Positions 5,180 through 10,274 of a DNA stretch of 10,274 nucleotides are shown here, in pieces. The notes beneath the pieces are model-generated. The model made no database searches, was not told the DNA's origin, and saw only the letters and a list, made by a program, of their open reading frames with translations. Origin of the DNA: Proteobacteria bacterium UBA1673 (lineage in GTDB: Bacteria; Pseudomonadota; Gammaproteobacteria; Comchoanobacterales; Comchoanobacteraceae); the NCBI GenBank assembly GCA_002320385.1, contig DCKN01000051.1:1-10274 (forward strand). The letters are read 5' to 3'. Position numbers and translations under genes: made by a program. Numbering within the stretch: position 1 is the stretch's first letter; every line of letters begins with the position of its first letter.

Positions 5180-7822
5180 TCAATGTCTCTTAGGCGTGTG
5201 ACGTGGACTCGATGGCCGAAGTTTTGGTCCGTATTGGCTGATTGCTTTCGCGATTGACTTGCCTGCATCACGCCCTTTCTGATGCTGGTGCATTTTGTAT
5301 TTTTGTTTTAACTCTTGATGGCGTCTGTCAAAACTTTCGGGGTCTGTCCAAACACTCAATAACAAGTTGACAGGCTCATAGGTGTGCTCGTCGCGTATGG
5401 CATCATGAATGACGTACTCAAAGATATTCTTGATACTCTGCTCGATGTGTTTTGGTCTTGTGAATACGTAATCTCCGTGCCCATCAGCAATGGTATAATT
5501 GACGAGATCTCGGATATCTTTACCCTTTTCAGCCATTAAATCGCGCCAGAATATCGGATTAAATCGAATGATCATTTCCAGCGACTTCATAATTCGCATA
5601 CCGTCAGACTGGTCATCAGGAAACAGTGAAATATAAATTTTAATACTTCGAGCAAGTATGCCCATGTATCCTGAGTGCAGACAGCGTGGCAAGTGCACCC
5701 CACACAACAAGCGTATCAGAATTCGGACACACCAATTATTGCTTTGTTCAATTCGACTTAAGATCAATTTTGCTGCTTTTTGTTCATGAGGATTAATCTT
5801 GTGCTTAGCTAACTTACTTACTTTTCCTGCTTTCAGATGTGTTTTTTTCTTAAACGCACGCATATATTTTTGTACTTCTGGATTATGAATGATGCCGTTT
5901 AGGTCCTGTTGATCCAAATGATATTGCTTAGCGCTTTTGGTGATGACTTTCTGAAACTGTGGAGAAAAGTCCTCCAGTGACATATAACTTAAGTAACTAA
6001 AATCATGATGTTTTAACGCCCTATCAACCTCTTCGCGCGATTGTCTGATTAAATCCTCAGCTTTGAAAAATGCTGCGTTGAAATCGGTTCTGTCAATTTC
6101 GTCTCTGATTTTTGCTTTTTGGGCAGCTAAATCCGCTTGATTAAAAATGAGATGATCATAGGTATTTTCATGTTCAAGCAAATGATGCTTTAGCGCAAAC
6201 TGATGTTTTTTCTCGTATAGTTGATTTAGCTTAAAACGTGCTTCAGGATCGTTCTCACGATTATTGATTCTCATCTGCTCTCTTTGATGATTCCATCGCT
6301 CGACATGCTCCATGAGTGTGCCTTTATCAATTGCTTGAAGCTGTAATTCAAAATCCTGAAGATTTGATAGCGCTTGTTGTAACCGAGACTTTGCAATATA
6401 AATTGTTCGCTTGATATCGTAAATTTTTGCTTGCTGACCTTTTTTCCCACTAAGGATCTGAACGGCTTCATCTTTTTGTTCATTAAGTATCTGTAGTTCG
6501 TTTTGCAATCGCATACATAGCCCACGATGCTTAAACAAGTTAACAAAATAGCCGCGAAAAAACTCTTGTAATCCTAATGACTCGGGTGTTAACTCTTTCT
6601 GATTATCAGAGGAAAGCTTCTTTCTTATGGTTGCATTATTGGATGCAAGCGAGAAGATATCTCTTGTCAGGTCTACCAATACTGGAATATTCGGATCAGC
6701 ATGGTCCATACTGATCATATTGACCAGTGTCTCGACGAACTGTTTTGCATCTTTAAAACTATGTCCGCTAAGACCTTCTTTGAGAACCAGTTCAATGACT
6801 GGTGTCATTGCTATGACCGCTTTCTCGTCAAAACCGATGCTTTCGGTGCTGGTTGCATTTTTTGCCCAAATATCACAGGCCAATTTTGATATTTCACTGC
6901 GATTCTCAATGATGATATCAATGATATTATACTTTTTAGCAAACTCTAGAATAAACCCAACCTTATCGCCTTGACTATAAACTTCTTTTCGATCGATGCA
7001 TTGTCTTACCAGCGTTGCAATATCCTCCGCCAGCTGCTTTTTTTCGGGGTAAGTCATTTCACAACGGGTTGCGATAAATTTTGCAATCTGTTGGATGATT
7101 TCTTTGTAGAGCGCTGGACGTGTGCTCACACCGGGTAATAGTGCTGTATGCAGTGATTCAATTTTGTCACTAATACTGTTGATTTTTCCCCAGTCTGAGT
7201 ACGCTTTCCCCCTGAAATAATCGTGCACGCTTAGAATCATTTCTGCCAAAAATCCGCTTCCTCCTTGACGTATTGATTTTTCAATCACTGGACTTGCAAG
7301 CAAGAACAAGTAAAAATCAGGATTTTCAATTATTTCTTCACGATAATAACGATCTTGATCTTGTTTTGTGTCTTCTGACATGGCCTGTTGCAGCGCTAAC
7401 CCAGTTTGTGCGTTTGCGCCAAAGACGCACTGACTGAGAAACTGCGGGATTGCGTAGACTTTGTCTATGGCAGCAACTCCGGCTGTGTGTACTGTTTCAA
7501 GCGTACTTCTGACCACTTTTTTCGTGGTCTCTTGCGTAGTCTTTATTGCATCTTTTGTACGCTCGAGCATCCCGGCCTCAGCCGTTGTGACGTTAAGATA
7601 GCCCAAGGTATTGAGTAATCGATAATGGTATTCTTGCCATTGTTTATGCTCAGGCTTACACCCTGGCGATGTTCCTGCCCTGAGCTCACTGAAAAATTCC
7701 TCGAGGTGTTCTGATTTGATTTCTGAGGCAGCTTGAATGGGCGCTTTTTCTGAATGGCCATCACTTTTTATTTGGACATGTCGTTGCGAATGCTTGGATT
7801 TGTATTCACGATGCTTATTCAT
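5180..7822 (-). CDS. Large helical, coiled-coil-rich protein of unknown function (880 residues)
   Basis: I recognise no family. The protein is almost entirely alpha-helical by composition. It has a basic, polar N-terminus (1-30, KHREYKSKHSQRH), a helical region at 80-420, and a strongly charged coiled-coil region at about 435-605 rich in Q, E, K and L (for example LQNELQILNEQKDEAVQIL at 439-457). A basic linker follows (655-680, KKKTHLKAGKVSKLAKHK). A globular C-terminal part (690-845) contains WCVRILIRLLCGVHL, and the tail is very basic (840-880, ending HTPKRH). No signal peptide or clear membrane helix is seen. ATG 7822 has GGAG on the minus strand (7833-7830) seven bases upstream. A 38-residue ORF ends one base before it, so translation may be coupled. 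A role as a secreted or structural effector is only a guess from lifestyle and composition. Confidence 0.88.
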   Translation of the reverse strand: MNKHREYKSKHSQRHVQIKSDGHSEKAPIQAASEIKSEHLEEFFSELRAGTSPGCKPEHKQWQEYHYRLLNTLGYLNVTTAEAGMLERTKDAIKTTQETTKKVVRSTLETVHTAGVAAIDKVYAIPQFLSQCVFGANAQTGLALQQAMSEDTKQDQDRYYREEIIENPDFYLFLLASPVIEKSIRQGGSGFLAEMILSVHDYFRGKAYSDWGKINSISDKIESLHTALLPGVSTRPALYKEIIQQIAKFIATRCEMTYPEKKQLAEDIATLVRQCIDRKEVYSQGDKVGFILEFAKKYNIIDIIIENRSEISKLACDIWAKNATSTESIGFDEKAVIAMTPVIELVLKEGLSGHSFKDAKQFVETLVNMISMDHADPNIPVLVDLTRDIFSLASNNATIRKKLSSDNQKELTPESLGLQEFFRGYFVNLFKHRGLCMRLQNELQILNEQKDEAVQILSGKKGQQAKIYDIKRTIYIAKSRLQQALSNLQDFELQLQAIDKGTLMEHVERWNHQREQMRINNRENDPEARFKLNQLYEKKHQFALKHHLLEHENTYDHLIFNQADLAAQKAKIRDEIDRTDFNAAFFKAEDLIRQSREEVDRALKHHDFSYLSYMSLEDFSPQFQKVITKSAKQYHLDQQDLNGIIHNPEVQKYMRAFKKKTHLKAGKVSKLAKHKINPHEQKAAKLILSRIEQSNNWCVRILIRLLCGVHLPRCLHSGYMGILARSIKIYISLFPDDQSDGMRIMKSLEMIIRFNPIFWRDLMAEKGKDIRDLVNYTIADGHGDYVFTRPKHIEQSIKNIFEYVIHDAIRDEHTYEPVNLLLSVWTDPESFDRRHQELKQKYKMHQHQKGRDAGKSIAKAISQYGPKLRPSSPRHTPKRH

Positions 7823-7823
7823 G

Positions 7824-7940
7824 TCAGGACTCCAGTTTACTCATATGATAACGGCTTGTCGATTGCATGATTGCTTGAACAAGCCCATACAAATCTTGCC
7901 AATAGCTTATTTTTAGGACGCCCTGTGTGTACAAACGCAT
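7824..7940 (-). CDS. 38-residue small ORF upstream of, and probably coupled to, the 880-residue gene
   Basis: ATG 7940 has AGGG on the minus strand (7951-7948) seven bases upstream and lies about 29 bases after a predicted transcription start. The product, MRLYTQGVLKISYWQDLYGL then VQAIMQSTSRYHMSKLES, is not strongly hydrophobic and has no attenuator-like run of one amino acid. Its TGA (7826-7824) is one base from the ATG of the next gene (7822), a geometry that commonly allows ribosome re-initiation. It could be a leader that sets translation of the large protein, a small partner protein, or a chance ORF. The good start signals favour one of the first two. Confidence 0.5.
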   Translation of the reverse strand: MRLYTQGVLKISYWQDLYGLVQAIMQSTSRYHMSKLES

Positions 7941-7975
7941 GCCATCACCCTATTGAGTATGATTCATTCATTCGT

Positions 7976-8004
7976 TTTATAGGTTATTTTTATCGATCTG
8001 TCAG
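7976..8004 (-). promoter_or_regulatory. Sigma-70 promoter of the small ORF and 880-residue gene
   Basis: On the minus strand CTGACA (8004-7999) is followed after 17 bases by TATAAA (7981-7976), each one base from consensus. Transcription should begin near 7969 and run through both the 38-residue ORF and the large gene. Confidence 0.7.
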
Positions 8005-8140
8005 GAAATTTTGCGAAGCGCCCGATACCCTATTAATTCTTTCTTGGTAAGCCATGCATAAATCCCAGATTGTAATGATTCAACGGCGATTATCAATGTT
8101 TTGGACTGTATCATAACACTTTCACTGACGGTTAATTCAA

Positions 8141-8156
8141 CGGGTTTTATGACCCG
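8141..8156 (-). terminator. Weak hairpin, possible 3' end of the rhomboid transcript
   Basis: On the minus strand CGGGT and ACCCG form a perfect 5-bp stem with a 6-base loop, followed by TTGAATTAA. The stem is short and the T-run is broken, so this is at best a weak intrinsic terminator. It lies about 200 bases past the rhomboid stop codon. Confidence 0.25.
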
Positions 8157-8351
8157 AGGCCTTGCTGGCTTGACTTAAAAGTCTGTTGTGGCTGACTGCT
8201 GTGGTCATTCCTATGTTAAAGCGCCCAAACAAACTTGATGCGACAACTATTTTGCATGGTATGGGCGTTTACTTTTTTCGACTATCCCACCTACTGAAAT
8301 GCCCGTTGCTTAATTCATGTGGTGTCTGGTTAGCATCGCCGTGAGATCTGG

Positions 8352-8987
8352 CTATACCGGGCAAGGGAAAAACACACCAAAGAGTCGTCCGGCGATGGTT
8401 GCGATGACAAGACAAATCTGAGGGAAAAACATTGCAGTGACAGCGCCTGCTACGAGACCAGCAACGTGCCCTTCAACGGATACGCCCCGTTTTCCTGGCG
8501 CCACACTGGCCATTAAATCCACCCCAAAATAGTACATCCCCAGCACTGCTGAGATGACATCAATAAATTGCGGATCAAAATATGCTTTGATCATGACATA
8601 AGACCAATAGCCCATGATTAAACCGCTGGCACCGACATGACTTGCCAAGCGCGCAAACAACCAGACCAGTGTGCCTGATATCAAGACAATGCTGATTGAC
8701 ACTGCGGTAAAAGTCTTCATGCCATGCAGTGATACCATTGAAGCCATTGCGAAGAAAAACAGTGAGTTCATGAAAATATGATTGATGCTTCCATGTAAAA
8801 ATGGAGACAAAACAATACCAGGAAGGCCAATCACATGTCTTGGGATAATGCCAAAAATATTCAATCGATAATTTAAAAACATATTGGCAACTTGCACAGC
8901 CCAAGCAATTGCAATGAGGTTGAGAATTTCAGGAATATTGGTTTGAATCTGCTCGATGGCGTCTAAAAGCTGTGCGATGATTTCCAA
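8352..8987 (-). CDS. Rhomboid-family intramembrane serine protease
   Basis: The 211-residue protein has at least six hydrophobic segments and the full set of rhomboid hallmarks. The HGSINHIFMN motif (65-74) gives the H-x4-H-x3-N signature of TM2. GASG (119-122) holds the catalytic Ser121. GHVAGLVAG (173-181) holds the catalytic His174 with the small-residue packing pattern of TM6. Rhomboids cleave transmembrane substrates within or next to the bilayer. The N-terminal region is short, with no extra cytosolic domain as in E. coli GlpG, so it is the compact bacterial type. The start is TTG 8987. A stop (TGA) lies a few codons upstream in frame, and the next Met is residue 36, inside the first helical region, so no later start is credible. 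It is a single-gene unit behind its own promoter at 9021-9049. The substrate is unknown. Confidence 0.92.
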   Translation of the reverse strand: MEIIAQLLDAIEQIQTNIPEILNLIAIAWAVQVANMFLNYRLNIFGIIPRHVIGLPGIVLSPFLHGSINHIFMNSLFFFAMASMVSLHGMKTFTAVSISIVLISGTLVWLFARLASHVGASGLIMGYWSYVMIKAYFDPQFIDVISAVLGMYYFGVDLMASVAPGKRGVSVEGHVAGLVAGAVTAMFFPQICLVIATIAGRLFGVFFPCPV

Positions 8988-9020
8988 AACAATATACTCT
9001 CAAATTAATCCTGAATTTTT

Positions 9021-9049
9021 ATTATGCCACATCCCACGGGACAGGTCTA
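9021..9049 (-). promoter_or_regulatory. Promoter of the rhomboid gene
   Basis: On the minus strand TAGACC (9049-9044) is followed after 17 bases by CATAAT (9026-9021). The -35 matches four of six and the -10 five of six consensus bases. The predicted start near 9014 leaves a leader of about 27 bases. Confidence 0.55.
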
Positions 9050-9074
9050 GCATTTTCATGAACCAGGCGCTAGA
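9046..9074. repeat. Inverted repeat TCTAGC-N17-GCTAGA overlapping the rhomboid -35
   Basis: The two 6-base half-sites (9046-9051 and 9069-9074) are perfect complements. The first covers the -35 hexamer. The geometry would suit an operator for a dimeric regulator, or a weak hairpin. A 6-base pair can also arise by chance. Confidence 0.35.
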
Positions 9075-9283
9075 TTTTGTCTAATAATTGCATGAATTAT
9101 CATTATTTTTTCATAGGTTATAGCAAATATTAATCCATCATGAGCACCGTGATTTTGCGCCAGAATGCCTCATTTTAACCGCAATCAACTCGCGTATTCA
9201 AAAAATAGTGGAAAATTAGAAAAAAAATCCAGCAAAAATCGCACATAGAGTCTATATGGCTACTAACCAATATTAAGTGCATC

Positions 9284-9290
9284 AAGGAGA
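9284..9290 (+). promoter_or_regulatory. Strong ribosome binding site of the 3'-terminal gene
   Basis: AAGGAGA ends five bases before ATG 9296. This is the best start signal in the window and fixes the frame of the downstream gene, whose stop is outside the window. Confidence 0.85.
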
Positions 9291-9295
9291 TACTC

Positions 9296-10274
9296 ATGCC
9301 AGATTCAACACTGAAGACAACATTACAACCATTCCTCAAAGAAAAATCCGCAGAGGAAATCCTCAAAATATTAACAGCATTCAACGAAGTGACCGCGGGG
9401 GGGGAAAACATCATACGGGAAAATCTAGAAAAGGTTCCTGCTCTAAAACCGTTATCTGATCATCTTGATAATGTCGCCAAAAAATTAGCTAGTAAAGACT
9501 TAATGGCGTTTCAGGCTTCTCTAGATTACAATGAAACGGTGACAAACTATTGGTTTTCAAAAAGATCTACAGAGGAATCTGGATTGATCATAGAACTACT
9601 TAATGCATGGAAGACGCAGCTGGAAAAAGAGTATCGGGAAGTATTGAAATCTGGTAAAGCACTTTGTGTCGAACAAAATACTGAAACTTTATATGATGAC
9701 ACCAATGTGTATAAGGATAAGGCTGTATCAATTACGCCAATGTATGACTTTAATGAAAATAAGGCTACTGTCAGTATCAATGGCGGCACAGATTATGCGT
9801 TGAGTGCTATCATTCGAATGACCGAAGCGGACATCGACGAACATAACGGTAAAATCGATCTCAAAAGCGCCAAGGCGCAGCTCAAAAAGCGCGCTGAAAC
9901 ACTTAAAAATTCGTTGCAGCAAATTAAAATCTCCAGTCCATTGAAAGACTACATGGGTAAACACTATGGTGAAGCGATAAATGATCTCACTGGTTCTATT
10001 GATGCGCTTTCTGGGTCGATAGACACTGCTACCAAAGAACAAATTAGCGAAACTCAGACTTCACTTGAAGCACTCAGTGCCCAGGTTTCTAATTACCGAG
10101 CTTTTTATACGCTGCAGACGCAGGGACAATACAACCCGTTTAGTCATAACTTTAACCCAGGTGGTAGAAAAGCTGTCAATGAGCTAACTGCTGAAGTGGC
10201 CAATGCGCTAAATAACATTAAGGCGAGTGGTGAAACACATATCCCTGCTAAAACCATCATAAGCTCCTTAGCAC
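9296..10274 (+). CDS. Unknown helical protein, N-terminal 326 residues; C-terminus beyond window
   Basis: The frame is open from ATG 9296 to the window end, so the protein has more than 326 residues. No family is recognised. Composition suggests mostly amphipathic helices (for example 190-265, KSAKAQLKKRAETLKNSLQQ onward) with a short strand-rich section at about 143-176 (AVSITPMYDF, KATVSING). A near-repeat, LTGSIDALSGSIDTA (231-245), is visible. There is no signal peptide and no membrane helix, so it is probably cytoplasmic or a substrate of a specialised secretion system; the latter is a guess. Codons 34-37 cross a run of eight G (9397-9404), where a slip would shift the frame. It stands alone on the plus strand, divergent from the rhomboid gene. 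Confidence 0.82.
   Translation, partial: MPDSTLKTTLQPFLKEKSAEEILKILTAFNEVTAGGENIIRENLEKVPALKPLSDHLDNVAKKLASKDLMAFQASLDYNETVTNYWFSKRSTEESGLIIELLNAWKTQLEKEYREVLKSGKALCVEQNTETLYDDTNVYKDKAVSITPMYDFNENKATVSINGGTDYALSAIIRMTEADIDEHNGKIDLKSAKAQLKKRAETLKNSLQQIKISSPLKDYMGKHYGEAINDLTGSIDALSGSIDTATKEQISETQTSLEALSAQVSNYRAFYTLQTQGQYNPFSHNFNPGGRKAVNELTAEVANALNNIKASGETHIPAKTIISSLA
9397..9404 (+). repeat. Homopolymeric G8 tract inside the coding region
   Basis: Eight consecutive G encode the end of Ala34, Gly35, Gly36 and the start of Glu37. In this moderately AT-rich DNA it stands out, and it sits close to the 5' end of the gene, as in contingency genes that switch by slipped-strand mispairing. Confidence 0.8.

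Larger units (their letters stand above)
7941..8351. other. Intergenic stretch of about 410 bases: promoter, small hairpins, one weak ORF
   Basis: It contains the promoter at 7976-8004, a 5-bp hairpin at 8141-8156, a GACTT-AA-AAGTC palindrome at 8172-8183, and a CGCCCA/TGGGCG inverted pair (8222-8227 and 8262-8267). A minus-strand ORF of 37 residues (ATG 8114 to TGA 8001) reads protein-like (SGIYAWLTKKELIGYRALRK) but lacks a ribosome binding site, and its stop overlaps the -35. No other gene was seen. Confidence 0.5.
8988..9295. other. Divergent intergenic region between the rhomboid gene and the 3'-terminal gene
   Basis: These 308 AT-rich bases hold the rhomboid promoter, an inverted repeat overlapping it, and the ribosome binding site of the downstream plus-strand gene. 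I see no convincing promoter for that gene. TATATG at about 9253 lacks a fitting -35. No coding sequence was found. Confidence 0.6.

Noticed and set aside
8001..8114. Minus-strand ORF of 37 residues upstream of the 880-residue operon
   Set aside because: The sequence is protein-like, but there is no ribosome binding site and its stop codon overlaps the -35 of the operon promoter. Kept only as a remark in the intergenic entry.
8222..8277. CGCCCA/TGGGCG inverted pair followed by a T-rich stretch, as a terminator
   Set aside because: The 34-base loop and 6-bp stem are weak. The T-rich side faces the plus direction, where no gene ends.
9277..9459. 60-residue plus-strand ORF overlapping the start of the 3'-terminal gene
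   Set aside because: It is in a different frame from the strong AAGGAG-ATG start at 9296 and ends early. The 9296 frame stays open for 326 codons.
1..10274. tRNA, rRNA, CRISPR arrays, insertion sequences
   Set aside because: No cloverleaf, regularly spaced direct repeats, transposase-like ORF or flanking inverted repeats with target duplications were seen on reading both strands.

Overview
The window looks like chromosomal DNA from a gammaproteobacterium with a eukaryote-associated, intracellular lifestyle, something like the Legionellales (Legionella, Coxiella, Berkiella and relatives). This is an inference. It rests on moderate G+C, a typical gammaproteobacterial typA/bipA, promoters of the sigma-70 type, and several orphan genes, one of them an F-box-like protein with a nuclear-localisation-like tail. 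I cannot place the genus from the sequence alone.

Layout. (1) Positions 2-1174, minus strand: the N-terminal part of an ABC exporter or peptide-transporter-type permease, cut by the window edge, behind a strong promoter at 1204-1232. (2) Positions 1233-1631: a gene-poor stretch with short protein-like fragments in different frames, possibly a decayed gene. (3) Positions 1632-1963, plus strand: a small protein with an F-box-like motif and an acidic/basic C-terminus resembling a bipartite nuclear localisation signal. It is open only if one frameshift is assumed. (4) Positions 1997-2170, minus strand: a 57-residue secreted peptide with a signal sequence and an acidic mature part, convergent with the F-box gene. 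(5) Positions 2276-2941, plus strand: a class I glutamine-amidotransferase-like protein that keeps the nucleophile cysteine but has serine where the catalytic histidine is expected. (6) Positions 3169-4989, plus strand: typA/bipA with its own promoter, the one clear housekeeping gene. (7) Positions 5180-7940, minus strand: a two-gene unit from a good promoter, made of a 38-residue small ORF and, one base later, an 880-residue helical, coiled-coil-rich protein of unknown function. (8) Positions 8352-8987, minus strand: a rhomboid-family intramembrane serine protease with all catalytic residues and a promoter overlapped by an inverted repeat. (9) Positions 9296 to the end, plus strand: the first 326 residues of an unknown helical protein whose reading frame crosses an 8-G tract.

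The genes do not form one pathway. Most have their own promoter and they alternate in strand. The best candidate for something undescribed is the F-box/NLS protein, because F-box proteins in bacteria are typically secreted effectors that enter host ubiquitin ligases, and a nuclear signal would point to action in the host nucleus. The 880-residue orphan with its tightly spaced small upstream ORF, and the 3'-terminal gene with a possible phase-variable tract, are the next most interesting. No rRNA, tRNA, CRISPR array or transposase was seen.
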